Origin: Bacteroidota bacterium
Lineage (GTDB): Bacteria; Bacteroidota; Bacteroidia; NS11-12g; UBA9320
Assembly (NCBI GenBank): GCA_002746305.1
Contig: NVWV01000006.1
Coordinates: forward strand, 62,001 to 126,000
DNA length: 64,000 nt
Direction: 5' to 3'
Shown here: one piece after another, positions 26,394-35,472 of the stretch
Numbering within the stretch: position 1 is the stretch's first letter
Layout: each line of letters starts with the position of its first letter
Translations under genes and position numbers: made by a program
The notes under the pieces: model-generated
What the model was told of the DNA's origin: nothing
The model's database searches: none
The model's input: the letters and a program-made list of their open reading frames with translations, nothing else

Positions 26394-28808
26394 ATGCTAA
26401 CTAAAGACGATTTTCAACAGTATAAACATCAATCCTATTTTCTCAAACTAAAGGAACTAGCCTGTAGCACAACGGAGAAACCATTTGAATACAAAATGGT
26501 ATTTTTTGGAGGCACAGGTGCAGTTGGAGGACAAGCTGTAATTGAGATTTTGGAATCCTATATATGTTTGAAGACTGCAAGTAAAACTTCTCCTACTAGC
26601 AAACCTCAACTAATTATAACCGGTATCAACAAGGCTCAAATAGAGCAGTTTTGCAGCAAACTTTTTCAGGTTTTCGGAAAGCAGAAATTTGAAAAAACTG
26701 ATGAAAAGGGGGATGAATCCATTCTCGTATTTGACAACTTGGTTGAATTACACTTTAAAACACTAATGGCTGTGCCTAAGTTCAGAATGGACTTAGAAGA
26801 CGCCCTTTCTCGCATCGATGACAAAGAGACTAAGATTAGATTTTTAATAGGGGAAGCGTCCAAAACTACATCTCCATTTGAAGCTTTTATTCAAGATATT
26901 AAAATTCAAATGGGCCTTAAACCAACTGAAAAAATAAAAGCGGTTTTCAGTGGGATACCTGTACCAAGTGTTGCGACCTATCACTTTGAAAACATAGATC
27001 AACTTCTAGACAAACACGGACTATCCGATGGCGATACTGAGAAAACAATAGAGCGTTCCATAAAAAAAGAAATACTAAAAGGCCTTGCTGAGGACTTTGG
27101 GGATATTAAAAAACACCATTCTGAAGAAGTCCTAATGGCACATACTACATCAGTCGGTGGTATGTACCAGATCATTAATGGGGAGCCCATTATTAAGCTT
27201 GGCTATGCTCACTCTTCTCTTGGAGATCTATTAAAAGAGAAGCAATTTTATGCAAATGAGCTTACTATTCATTATAGCAACTTTGGTCTAAAAAGTCTTG
27301 TGACTGCAAGTGCCATTGGCATTGACTATATATATGCCAGCAGCACCTTACCTTTGAGTAGCGGTGTTTCTCGTAAATTCAGACATGCTTCTGAAAATGG
27401 AACTTTACCATTTGACCTCAAACTAGCTCAAGATAAAAAAGGAGAACGTCTTCTCAATAAAATATTTGAAGCTAAACCACTTGCTGCAAGTCACCCAGTA
27501 CTTGACACAAAAGGTAATGCAGCAGAAAAGTCTGACAATAATTTCGGAAATGCTAAAGACAACATCCCAAATCTGAATGTCAACTATGCCTTAAGAAGTG
27601 GAGAAAACGGCTTATTCTCTTTAGACAATGCCTACTCTCTATACCTAAATATGAAAATAGCATCTCAGGAGGAACTGGCTCACGTATTAGTGAGCAATGC
27701 TCTTCTTGGAGATGACGAACAAAAACCTTGGTTTGACAAACATGGAATATGTTACTACACTCAAACAGATAACTCTAGTCTCGTATTTGCTCTACTTAAT
27801 AATCGTACAGAGTTCAGACGCTATCAAACAAGTGCTTTTAGCACAAAAGCATTTCAAGAATTAGGTAGCAGTAAGCATCAAGCAGAGCTACATATGCATG
27901 GGTTGTTTATATTAATGCACAAACTCAAGAACCTAAATCCAAAACTTCTTACTGATCAAATAAAATCCAAGTACAAAGAATTAGAGGTCAGACAATTTGT
28001 AGACACCAATACTCCTAAGTTACTTCTTGAGGACATTGTGGAATACGGAAAAGACATCAAATCCCTTACTAAATCTTTTACTGAATTACTTTCCATTAAA
28101 TCTATTGAGGATTTGGCCTTTTACACAGGCTTTAAGGGTGAACTTAAAGGCTTTATCAAGACTTTCTATATTGGTCTATATACTGCAATCACAAATACCA
28201 TTAGATCAATCACTTCACTTGGTACACCTATAATCTATCAAACTGCAGAAGGTAAAGATGAAATTTTAGCGGGACCATACTTTGCTCCTCTTGACCTAGT
28301 TCTGACCACGAACTACACATTGATAGAAGCTATTGACGATCTCTGCACACAACATAAACTGAACAGAAATGAGTTCATTAATTGGCTGGTATGTAACAAT
28401 GGTTTTGTTGACCTACGACCTTATGCTATACTTAATACGGCTAAGACATTCACGGGTGGACTTACGGATGATGTACGTGTTATTGAAACCGAAGCCTCAT
28501 TTCGTAAAGCCATTAACAACCTGAAGAAAAAGAATGCTAAAAACATTGAGGAAAACTACCATTACAATACTAGTGGACTGCTTGCTTATTGCGGTAGAAT
28601 TACAGGATTGTATGAGCAGTTAAAGCAGTTCGATCTTAGCCTTGGAACCTTCAATGGGTGGAAAGCCTTATTTCCAATAGACGGACACGAAAACCACATA
28701 TTTATCCCTGGTTTAGTGGAAGCTATGCGTCATTATTCTGAAGGACTTGGGAAGATTACTGGCTCGGAATTTTTATATCCGAGATACGGCTACTTCGGTA
28801 ATCTCTAA
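26394..28808 (+). CDS. Large protein with Rossmann-type motif, function unknown
   Basis: An 804-residue soluble protein that I do not recognise. Near the N-terminus MVFFGGTGAVGGQAVIEIL (residues 35-53) looks like a dinucleotide-binding beta-alpha-beta unit with GGTGAVGG at 39-46. Later stretches such as VFSGIPVPSVATYHF, HTTSVGGMYQI, KLGYAHSSLGDLL and FSLDNAYSLYLNM look globular and conserved-enzyme-like, and there is no signal peptide or membrane segment. It could be an NAD(P)-dependent enzyme with a large unknown C-terminal part. It has its own promoter and a strong ribosome-binding site, and ends convergent with an outer-membrane gene, overlapping it by 4 bases. Confidence 0.7.
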   Translation: MLTKDDFQQYKHQSYFLKLKELACSTTEKPFEYKMVFFGGTGAVGGQAVIEILESYICLKTASKTSPTSKPQLIITGINKAQIEQFCSKLFQVFGKQKFEKTDEKGDESILVFDNLVELHFKTLMAVPKFRMDLEDALSRIDDKETKIRFLIGEASKTTSPFEAFIQDIKIQMGLKPTEKIKAVFSGIPVPSVATYHFENIDQLLDKHGLSDGDTEKTIERSIKKEILKGLAEDFGDIKKHHSEEVLMAHTTSVGGMYQIINGEPIIKLGYAHSSLGDLLKEKQFYANELTIHYSNFGLKSLVTASAIGIDYIYASSTLPLSSGVSRKFRHASENGTLPFDLKLAQDKKGERLLNKIFEAKPLAASHPVLDTKGNAAEKSDNNFGNAKDNIPNLNVNYALRSGENGLFSLDNAYSLYLNMKIASQEELAHVLVSNALLGDDEQKPWFDKHGICYYTQTDNSSLVFALLNNRTEFRRYQTSAFSTKAFQELGSSKHQAELHMHGLFILMHKLKNLNPKLLTDQIKSKYKELEVRQFVDTNTPKLLLEDIVEYGKDIKSLTKSFTELLSIKSIEDLAFYTGFKGELKGFIKTFYIGLYTAITNTIRSITSLGTPIIYQTAEGKDEILAGPYFAPLDLVLTTNYTLIEAIDDLCTQHKLNRNEFINWLVCNNGFVDLRPYAILNTAKTFTGGLTDDVRVIETEASFRKAINNLKKKNAKNIEENYHYNTSGLLAYCGRITGLYEQLKQFDLSLGTFNGWKALFPIDGHENHIFIPGLVEAMRHYSEGLGKITGSEFLYPRYGYFGNL

Positions 28809-29764
28809 AACTTATAACCTACTCCAAGGGAAAGAATATTTCCTCTGATATGCTCCTGTTCTGTATTCCCAAACCTCTTGCGTAGATACGTCATTTTTGC
28901 GTTAAGCGAATAAGGCCCATAGTTGTACGCTGCGTGGTGTTGAATTCTTATAAATGGATCGGCTACGTAATCATCAAATAGTGTAAAATTATTTATTGAA
29001 TTTTCTGTTCCGATGTTAATGACTTCTGCGTTATTTGATTCTGACAAAGAAAACTGTAACCCCATGTTAATTCCATATTCTAAGGATATCCCTTTTTCAA
29101 CATTGAAATCGTAACCATATGTTATCAACTGTGAAAATTGAAGATTGGTAAAACTAATACGTCTAGGAACTGAAGAACTGGATAAATGATCATCTTCATT
29201 TATCACTCCCGTCCCAAAATAATTATCAAAAACCACTTTACCTCTAACAGAATTATAATCCAATCGAATATGAGATTTTCTCTTCAAATACACGTTATCA
29301 ATTCTTCTTGATGCTCTTTTCCTCTCTCGAATGGTATAATCAATATATACTCCCCAGTAAGGTCCCTGACTAGAATAGGATCGATGCGTATAATTAACAT
29401 CTTGGGCAGGAACACTATCAACAATAATACTAAATTGACCGGAAGGAGCATTGAACTCAGTAAAAGCCAGAGTATTTATTCCTACTTCAGCAGACCGAAA
29501 CCAAGAAGAAGAAAAACTCTTCTTTCTTGACTTATCAACCTCAACCATACCCTTAATCTTATCTTCTAAACTCCTATTCTCCATTTTAGAAATCTCAATC
29601 TTGTATGTAAATGTTGAGTCTTCAATTAGCACTGTAACTTTTTGATTTGCCTCTGGAGCATCTACCTGAATAAGCTGATCATTAAGTCCTACCTTCAATG
29701 TATCTTGTGCCTTTACCAAAGCAACACTTACAAGCAGTATTAATGCTGTCGTAATATTTCTCAT
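28805..29764 (-). CDS. Outer-membrane beta-barrel protein in the ECF regulon
   Basis: A 319-residue exported protein with signal peptide (1-19, ALVKAQ). The middle and C-terminal parts alternate polar and hydrophobic residues in amphipathic strands (KSHIRLDYNSVRGKVVFDNYF, NILSLGVGYKF), with a terminal Phe typical of barrels. Residues ~55-85 are charged and possibly a periplasmic segment. No family is recognised. Its promoter carries the same TGTAAC-N14-TTCTATTTA motif as the divergent sigma gene, so it is probably a direct target of that sigma factor. Confidence 0.7.
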   Translation of the reverse strand: MRNITTALILLVSVALVKAQDTLKVGLNDQLIQVDAPEANQKVTVLIEDSTFTYKIEISKMENRSLEDKIKGMVEVDKSRKKSFSSSWFRSAEVGINTLAFTEFNAPSGQFSIIVDSVPAQDVNYTHRSYSSQGPYWGVYIDYTIRERKRASRRIDNVYLKRKSHIRLDYNSVRGKVVFDNYFGTGVINEDDHLSSSSVPRRISFTNLQFSQLITYGYDFNVEKGISLEYGINMGLQFSLSESNNAEVINIGTENSINNFTLFDDYVADPFIRIQHHAAYNYGPYSLNAKMTYLRKRFGNTEQEHIRGNILSLGVGYKF

Positions 29765-29816
29765 TAGTATACCTTAAAATTTATTAGCATGTAGTGCAAA
29801 GCAATACCTTTGTAAC

Positions 29817-29845
29817 TAAATAGAATCACATAGTTTAAAGTTACA
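29817..29845 (-). promoter_or_regulatory. ECF-type promoter A (outer-membrane gene)
   Basis: Reading the minus strand: TGTAAC (29845-29840), 14 bases, TTCTATTTA (29825-29817). It is followed by a ~52-base leader to the ATG at 29764. It shares both blocks and the exact spacing with the sites at 29869 and 31346. Confidence 0.75.
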
Positions 29846-29868
29846 TTTTCAAATAAAACTATTCAGAT

Positions 29869-29897
29869 TGTAACTTTTATAGCCTTTATTCTATTTA
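29869..29897 (+). promoter_or_regulatory. ECF-type promoter B (sigma gene, autoregulatory)
   Basis: TGTAAC (29869-29874), 14 bases, TTCTATTTA (29889-29897). Only seven bases separate it from the GTG at 29905, so the sigma mRNA should be nearly leaderless. Confidence 0.75.
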
Positions 29898-29904
29898 ATA
29901 GTAC

Positions 29905-30399
29905 GTGCCACAAAACACATTTAATAATATAGTTGATAAGCTTGGCCCTAGGTTACTGCGATTCGCAGCTAAGCAAATAGGAAGTATTGATATCGCCAAA
30001 GACTTGGTACAAGAAACATTTATTGTTTACTTGGACAAACAAGTAGATATTATTCCAGGAAAAGAAAAATCTTTTCTTTTCAAAGTAATTAGTTATAAAA
30101 TACTTGACCACTTTAAGCTTAAGAAACACAATGTGGACTATACCACAATTCACCTTTATAGTACTGATGACCATAGAGAATATGAACATAAAGAACTAAT
30201 AAATCTAGCTTTACTCAGACTAAAGCCTGTAGCAAAGCAACTTATTACACTACGAGACTTAGAAGGATACAACTATCAAGAAGTGGCCGATATTATGGAT
30301 ATATCCATAGGGAAAGTTAAAGTATATTTATTTAGAGCTAGAAAAGCACTAAAGGAAGAAATAATCAAAATAGACATGAGTTATGAAAGATCAAATTAA
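29905..30399 (+). CDS. ECF-family RNA polymerase sigma factor
   Basis: A 164-residue sigma-70 family protein. Region 2 (about 15-80) has the characteristic AKDLVQETFIVYLDK and the helix FLFKVISYKILDHFK. Region 4 (about 108-155) has ITLRDLEGYNYQEVADIMDISIGKVKVYLFRARKAL, a typical helix-turn-helix for -35 recognition. The start is GTG. The next gene overlaps it by 17 bases and encodes a membrane protein with a soluble N-terminus, fitting a sigma/anti-sigma pair. Autoregulation is implied by the shared promoter motif upstream. Confidence 0.93.
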   Translation: MPQNTFNNIVDKLGPRLLRFAAKQIGSIDIAKDLVQETFIVYLDKQVDIIPGKEKSFLFKVISYKILDHFKLKKHNVDYTTIHLYSTDDHREYEHKELINLALLRLKPVAKQLITLRDLEGYNYQEVADIMDISIGKVKVYLFRARKALKEEIIKIDMSYERSN

Positions 30400-31303
30400 T
30401 AAGGAGAATTACGAAATAGTCTTCTTTCAATTGATGGAGGGGGAATACAGCGACAATGAGAAAACAGCTCTACTAGACACTATAGCACAAGATAGTTTCT
30501 TGGCATTTGAATGGGAGAATTGGAAAAAAGCTAAACTACCTAATAATGATATTGCTCTCTATAATGAAAATTTTACAGAATTTTTTGAAGGCATAAAAAA
30601 TGAAGCTATAATTTACAATACACCTGAAGAGCAGAAAGAATCTAAAAATAAAATCCTTCCCATTTTCTTTGCAGTAAGCTCTGTAGCAGCATGTATACTT
30701 GCTGTTCTATTTTTCTTCAATGACCAAACAGATAGTCGGACTGAAATGGTCAAAGAAGTGGTTTTACCATTAGACAACTCCATTACATCTGTTGACCAAG
30801 AGGCAACTGCAAACGAGATAGACACTATAATACTGGCCTCTACTGTGAAATCTAGCAAGTTAACATCAATTGAGCCGACTCCGCCTGCACCAACCAATGA
30901 CTCTGTTCAAACAGAAGACATCGTAACTGAAGACAATATTTTAAAAGAACAAAATACTATTGAGGAATCCCTAGATATAATTATGGCTGGAGCAGATACT
31001 GCATTTTCTAGATTAGCAAATGCCGATGAAATAAAATCACTTCTTCAAAGTATTGACACAGCATATCAGGATAAAAACGCCATAGCTAGTGTTCAACAAC
31101 CTAAACGTCAACTTAAGTTCACCGTAGAAAAACACAAAATACCGCCACAAATTATTCTCACATCTCTGGCTCAACTTAGTGATATGAACATTGATGTTAC
31201 AGCCTTAATGGAAGACCAGAAAGTCTTCGTATTAAGAAATTCAGATGGTTTATTTCTTAGACTGGAAAAAGATGGAGGGGAAATACTTATAGCATTAAGA
31301 TAA
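30383..31303 (+). CDS. Probable membrane anti-sigma factor
   Basis: A 306-residue single-pass protein: an N-terminal cytoplasmic part of ~90 residues, one transmembrane helix (about 92-112), then a long Ser/Thr/Glu-rich periplasmic stretch and a folded-looking C-terminal domain (about 240-306, LKFTVEKHKIPP to GGEILIALR). No zinc-binding HxxxCxxC motif is visible. The anti-sigma role is inferred from overlap with the sigma gene and topology. The periplasmic C-terminal domain would be the sensor. A strong terminator follows. Confidence 0.7.
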   Translation: MKDQINKENYEIVFFQLMEGEYSDNEKTALLDTIAQDSFLAFEWENWKKAKLPNNDIALYNENFTEFFEGIKNEAIIYNTPEEQKESKNKILPIFFAVSSVAACILAVLFFFNDQTDSRTEMVKEVVLPLDNSITSVDQEATANEIDTIILASTVKSSKLTSIEPTPPAPTNDSVQTEDIVTEDNILKEQNTIEESLDIIMAGADTAFSRLANADEIKSLLQSIDTAYQDKNAIASVQQPKRQLKFTVEKHKIPPQIILTSLAQLSDMNIDVTALMEDQKVFVLRNSDGLFLRLEKDGGEILIALR

Positions 31304-31328
31304 ATCTTTCTCCAACAGAAAATTTAGC

Positions 31329-31358
31329 AAAAAGTTACACCAAGGTGTAACTTTTTTT
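31329..31358 (+). terminator. Terminator of the sigma/anti-sigma operon
   Basis: Inverted repeat AAAAAGTTACACC / GGTGTAACTTTTT around a two-base centre, with seven T at the right end; the folded loop is probably CAAG. The right arm doubles as the TGTAAC block of promoter C. Confidence 0.8.
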
Positions 31359-31374
31359 ATGCTTGTTCTATTTA
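31346..31374 (+). promoter_or_regulatory. ECF-type promoter C (downstream outer-membrane gene)
   Basis: TGTAAC (31346-31351), 14 bases, TTCTATTTA (31366-31374), then 26 bases to the ATG at 31401. This is the third copy of the motif, embedded in the preceding terminator. Confidence 0.75.
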
Positions 31375-31400
31375 GTAATAGACATCAATACAATAACAAC

Positions 31401-32240
31401 ATGAATTATAAAAAAACACTAATCACTCTCTTAATACTAGGCTGCGGCTCAATGACAAATGCACAGACCATTTCCGTTGTCCAAGACGTTGTCAAACCAC
31501 TTGTTGGTCTAAAAAGCATCCAAGTTTATACCGGTATTGCTTGGGATAAGTATCAAAATATGAACATGGAAATGATTGCAGACCGTACTCAGAATATGCC
31601 CAACTACACAGATGCAACTAAAGACATGAAACAGAATATCACCTATTCTTCTCTTGGTTTAGGTACAGGAGTCAATCTAAGTTATTACTTACCTTCATTA
31701 ACCAATAGTACTGTATCAGCAGAATACCGTGTTGGGGCCTCTGTCAACTTATTGAAAGAGTCTTTAGTAGATTTTACGAGCACAGAAAACGACACTCGAG
31801 AAACACTCATGTATTGCTTTGTAGAAAACGATGTTAGAATAAATTCAGACCTTCTTTTCACTCTGGGAGATCACAAAAAATTCTCTATATATTCTGGTGT
31901 AGGAATCAACGCTTCGAACTCTTTTGACAATGAGTTACTCATATTTGAGAACTACGATGTAGAAACAGGAGCCATGAACGAATTTATTCCAACCACCTTC
32001 AATAGTAAAATGCAAACTTTAGAAGGCAAGTCTGTGGTATATGCAAGAGCTTATATTCCAATGGGAGTAAAAATGAAGGTGTTCAGACACTTAGAATCTT
32101 CTTTTGAAGTAAAGATAGGCAAAGGATTTGAACAGGTAATTGGTGGAAACGCAACTAGTTTTAAGACACGAGAAGTTTCATTCGGACTCAAATACAATTT
32201 TGCCCGAAACAAAGCCTTGAGCATTTTTGATTTATTATAG
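31401..32240 (+). CDS. Outer-membrane protein, ECF regulon member
   Basis: A 279-residue exported protein with a signal peptide (MNYKKTLITLLILGCGSMTNAQ region, cut after Ala-Gln or nearby) and amphipathic strand pattern (YSSLGLGTGVNLSYYLPS; REVSFGLKYNFAR). It is probably a beta barrel. The frame opens 14 codons upstream, inside the promoter; the ATG at 31401 begins the signal peptide. No family is recognised, and the function is presumably envelope-related. A terminator stands 45 bases downstream. Confidence 0.7.
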   Translation: MNYKKTLITLLILGCGSMTNAQTISVVQDVVKPLVGLKSIQVYTGIAWDKYQNMNMEMIADRTQNMPNYTDATKDMKQNITYSSLGLGTGVNLSYYLPSLTNSTVSAEYRVGASVNLLKESLVDFTSTENDTRETLMYCFVENDVRINSDLLFTLGDHKKFSIYSGVGINASNSFDNELLIFENYDVETGAMNEFIPTTFNSKMQTLEGKSVVYARAYIPMGVKMKVFRHLESSFEVKIGKGFEQVIGGNATSFKTREVSFGLKYNFARNKALSIFDLL

Positions 32241-32284
32241 TTAGACTGACAACGTTCACACTATTGGAAGGTGAACTACGTCTA

Positions 32285-32317
32285 AGCCTCAAGTGGAAAC
32301 TTGGGGCTTTGTTTTTT
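32285..32317 (+). terminator. Terminator after the ECF outer-membrane gene
   Basis: Stem AGCCTCAAGT / ACTTGGGGCT (one G-U pair) with a GGAA tetraloop, followed by TTGTTTTTT. The T run overlaps the stop of the convergent lipoprotein gene. Confidence 0.85.
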
Positions 32318-32699
32318 ACTCAAATTCCACTGTAAAGTAATCATCAAATAAAGCATTGACAACACTTCCCGTTGCTATACCATGTATGACATGATTAGCT
32401 CTATAGTAATATGATGCACCATCATCTTCTCCTGGTAGTATTAACTTACCTAAAACAGAGGTACCTTGTACTGCAATAGCTGTGTCTGCCTCAAAATCAG
32501 AAAAGTTTTTATACAGTTTGAGGGTTGCTTCATCTACCAAACTATCTGAGCCCAAATTTCGTGTTTGAATAATGGTAAAATGCATTTGTCTTTTGGCAAG
32601 ACGAATAGGTGCAGTTTCCGTAGATGGTGTTGGAGAGTCATCTTTGCAGGATACAAAAGCAATTGAGAGGAGTAAAACTATGCTAAGAATTTTTTTCAT
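32316..32699 (-). CDS. Small lipoprotein, function unknown
   Basis: A 127-residue lipoprotein with signal MKKILSIVLLLSIAFVSC (Cys at 18) followed by a short Ser/Pro/Thr linker and one folded domain containing MHFTIIQTRNLGSDSLVDEA and GLILPGED-like beta sequence. No family is recognised. It lies after the dcw operon terminator and is transcribed separately; a 14-bp palindrome stands just upstream of its start. Confidence 0.7.
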   Translation of the reverse strand: MKKILSIVLLLSIAFVSCKDDSPTPSTETAPIRLAKRQMHFTIIQTRNLGSDSLVDEATLKLYKNFSDFEADTAIAVQGTSVLGKLILPGEDDGASYYYRANHVIHGIATGSVVNALFDDYFTVEFE

Positions 32700-32706
32700 G
32701 ATGCAG

Positions 32707-32720
32707 CTAAGTTAACTTAG
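32707..32720. promoter_or_regulatory. 14-bp palindrome upstream of lipoprotein
   Basis: CTAAGTTAACTTAG is a perfect palindrome 8 bases before the lipoprotein start. It could be an operator; no regulator gene is adjacent. Confidence 0.3.
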
Positions 32721-32735
32721 TAAATTGGCTAACAC

Positions 32736-32758
32736 AAAAAAATCCGCTCTCGCGGATT
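32736..32758 (-). terminator. Terminator of the dcw operon
   Basis: Minus-strand stem AATCCGC-GAGA-GCGGATT followed by T7, 47 bases after the ftsZ stop. It closes the 13-gene dcw cluster. Confidence 0.88.
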
Positions 32759-32805
32759 CTTTTAACAGTTATTATTTATGAAAGAACTAAATCTCTTTGA
32801 ACTCT

Positions 32806-34179
32806 TTAATCTACATTATCATGCAGAAATGAGTTATTGGTTCGTAATTCTGGCTTTTTATTAGGCTCTTCAATCAGGCTAGTGCGTGACAATTCTGTCT
32901 CACTTGAGTGCGTTACTTCATCCAAAGAAACTCCCTTACGCTTATATGCAGGTACATTCTCCAGTTCTTCCATTCCACTCTCTTTATTCGCCGTCTCGTT
33001 AAGCTCTCTCAAGTACTTGGCACGCTGCTTCATTTGTTCAATCTTACGATTGGCCATGGCAGTCTCATCCTCTTCAAAACCTTCTAATTGATCGAATATA
33101 GTAGTCTGTTTTTGAGCATCTCTCTCATCTACAGACATCTCCGTATTTACATTTAAGTCACCAAGGTTGAACTCAACTTCTTCATCCACCTCAATGTTTA
33201 CCTTATACTTATTCTCTTCTCTATCAAAACCTGTAGCAATTACAGTAACAGAGATGCTTCTTCCCAACGAAGAATCGTAGCACAAACCACATTTCAGGGT
33301 AGCTGCTCTCCCGGCTTCATTCTGTAAAAACTCATTGATAGCTGCGTACTCATCCATAGTAGCCTCTTCATCTCCGTATGATATATTCACCAACAGGTCA
33401 CTCGCACCTTGTATTCTATTATCATCCAATAATGGTGAGTTTAGTGCTTGATTAACAGCTCTCATTGCTCTGTCATCTCCTTCACTTAAGCCCATACCCA
33501 TTATAGATACACCACTATCGCTCATTGCAGTCTTCACGTCTTCAAAATCAACGTTAATACTACCTGCTATGGTAATAATCTCAGCAATACCCTTAGCAGC
33601 CGTAGTCAATATATTGTCTGCATAACCAAAAGCTTTGCTAATGGCTAGATTACCGTATATTTCTTTTATTCTATCGTTTGAAATGACAAGAAGAGAATCT
33701 ACACTATCTCTCATTTCTTCTATACCATGAGAAGCGGCATCACATCTTCTGTTTCCTTCAAAACTGAAAGGAGTTGTGATAATACCTACCGTAAGAATAC
33801 CCATATCCTTAGCAGCCCTTGCTATAACAGGAGCAGCTCCAGTACCTGTACCTCCGCCCATTCCCGCAGTCACAAATACCATTTGAGTATTTACACCCAA
33901 AGACTCTATGATTTCTTGAATATTTTCTTCAGCAGCTTTTCTACCTACTTCTGGATTAGAACCTGCACCTCTCCCTTCAGTCAGAGCATTTCCTATCTGA
34001 ATTCTGTTGGGTATCGGGCTATTCTCTAATGCCTGAGCATCTGTATTGCAGATAAAAAAATCTACCCCCTCTATACCTTCACGATACATGTGGTTTACCG
34101 CATTTCCGCCTCCGCCTCCTACACCAATTACTTTGATGATGGATGATTTATCTTTTGGTAATTCTACTGTGAAACTCAT
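32806..34179 (-). CDS. ftsZ: Cell division protein FtsZ
   Basis: Tubulin-like GTPase that forms the Z-ring. The N-terminus has [13 protein letters not shown], the tubulin signature [13 protein letters not shown] lies near residue 108, and the T7-loop region NVDFEDVK is present. A ~140-residue C-terminal extension follows the GTPase core; it holds the segment [14 protein letters not shown] and ends NSFLHDNVD, a Bacteroidota-type tail. Length 457 is long compared with ~380 in E. coli but usual for this phylum. It lies 11 bases after ftsA as the last gene of the cluster. Confidence 0.97.
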   Translation of the reverse strand: MSFTVELPKDKSSIIKVIGVGGGGGNAVNHMYREGIEGVDFFICNTDAQALENSPIPNRIQIGNALTEGRGAGSNPEVGRKAAEENIQEIIESLGVNTQMVFVTAGMGGGTGTGAAPVIARAAKDMGILTVGIITTPFSFEGNRRCDAASHGIEEMRDSVDSLLVISNDRIKEIYGNLAISKAFGYADNILTTAAKGIAEIITIAGSINVDFEDVKTAMSDSGVSIMGMGLSEGDDRAMRAVNQALNSPLLDDNRIQGASDLLVNISYGDEEATMDEYAAINEFLQNEAGRAATLKCGLCYDSSLGRSISVTVIATGFDREENKYKVNIEVDEEVEFNLGDLNVNTEMSVDERDAQKQTTIFDQLEGFEEDETAMANRKIEQMKQRAKYLRELNETANKESGMEELENVPAYKRKGVSLDEVTHSSETELSRTSLIEEPNKKPELRTNNSFLHDNVD

Positions 34180-34190
34180 TTGTACTTAAA

Positions 34191-35468
34191 TTATTTGTAG
34201 TCGTCAACTTCTACTTCGTCTTTTAACCAATCTTTTATGCGGTCAAATAACGCTGCTTTCTTTTTTTCCTCAATGAAATGTTCTCCACTAATGTTGATAG
34301 AATTTCTTTCGTCGGCAAGACCTCGAAGCACTAGACCTACTCCTGTGGCATAAATAGGGCTTTTAACCTCATCTACCATTCCTTTTGCCAGATGCTCATT
34401 TGGATAGCCTATACGTGCATCTAAGCCCGTTACAAACTCAGCTAACTGAGCAATATGTTTCAATTGAGAACCTCCACCTGTTAGTACAATACCTCCAGCT
34501 AATTTTTTCTCCATGTTGCTTGCTTTTATTTCATAGTAGACAAGTTCCATGATTTCTTCTATTCTAGCTTGAATAATCTTGGATAGATTCTTTATGGAAA
34601 TCTCTCTTGCCTCTCTTCCTCTGATTCCAGGAATACTTACAATTTCATTTTCGCTAAGCTCATTGGAGAGTGCACTACCAAATTTTACTTTTAGCAATTC
34701 AGCGTGAGCTTTCATCACATTACAACCTTCCTTTATATCCTCGGTTATAATATTACCCCCGTATGGAATAATTGCAGTATGGCGAATAATACTATCGTGA
34801 AAAATAGCTACGTCTGTAGTTCCTCCACCTATATCTACAAGTACAACTCCTGCTTCTAGCTCCTCATTGCTCAATACTGCTTCTGATGAAGCCAATGGCT
34901 CAAGTGCCAATTCTGAAACTTTAAGTCCAGACTTTTCAACGCACTTATAAATATTCTTAGCAGCCGAAATCTGGCCTGTAATGATATGGAAGTTTCCTTC
35001 CAACTTTACACCAGCCATACCCGCTGGATCTACAATGCCCGGTTCATCGTCTACTGTGTAGTCCTGCGGAAGTACGTGTATGATTCTATCACCCGGCTTT
35101 ACTGCTAGTTTGAACATATCGTTCTCTAGTTTCTGCAAATCATCGGTATTGATTTCTGCCTCACCATCGTTACGGATTATCATTCCTCTATGCTGTAAAC
35201 TATTGATATGAGCTCCCGCTATACCAACTTGCACACGCTTGATATCTACGTTTGATTTTTCAGCAGCCTCTTTTATTGCTGCTTGTATTGCTGCAACGGT
35301 CTTATCAATATTGGAAACCACACCTCTTGTAACACCTCCATGAGATGCTACCTTTCCCATCCCCAAAATATCTACTTTCCCGTATTCATTAGCTCTACCA
35401 ACTATAGCACATACTTTAGTTGTACCGATATCTAATCCTACGATAATTTTTTCTTGTGATTCAGCCAT
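34191..35468 (-). CDS. ftsA: Cell division protein FtsA
   Basis: Actin-like ATPase tethering FtsZ to the membrane. The phosphate-1 motif GLDIGTTKVCAIVG, the phosphate-2 motif VVLVDIGGGTTDVAIF and the adenosine motif IVLTGGGSQLK are present. The final segment, rich in Lys/Phe/Leu (LFDRIKDWLKDEV), forms the expected amphipathic membrane-targeting helix. Length 425 is normal. It lies 4 bases after ftsQ and 11 before ftsZ. Confidence 0.96.
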   Translation of the reverse strand: MAESQEKIIVGLDIGTTKVCAIVGRANEYGKVDILGMGKVASHGGVTRGVVSNIDKTVAAIQAAIKEAAEKSNVDIKRVQVGIAGAHINSLQHRGMIIRNDGEAEINTDDLQKLENDMFKLAVKPGDRIIHVLPQDYTVDDEPGIVDPAGMAGVKLEGNFHIITGQISAAKNIYKCVEKSGLKVSELALEPLASSEAVLSNEELEAGVVLVDIGGGTTDVAIFHDSIIRHTAIIPYGGNIITEDIKEGCNVMKAHAELLKVKFGSALSNELSENEIVSIPGIRGREAREISIKNLSKIIQARIEEIMELVYYEIKASNMEKKLAGGIVLTGGGSQLKHIAQLAEFVTGLDARIGYPNEHLAKGMVDEVKSPIYATGVGLVLRGLADERNSINISGEHFIEEKKKAALFDRIKDWLKDEVEVDDYK

Positions 35469-35472
35469 TTTA

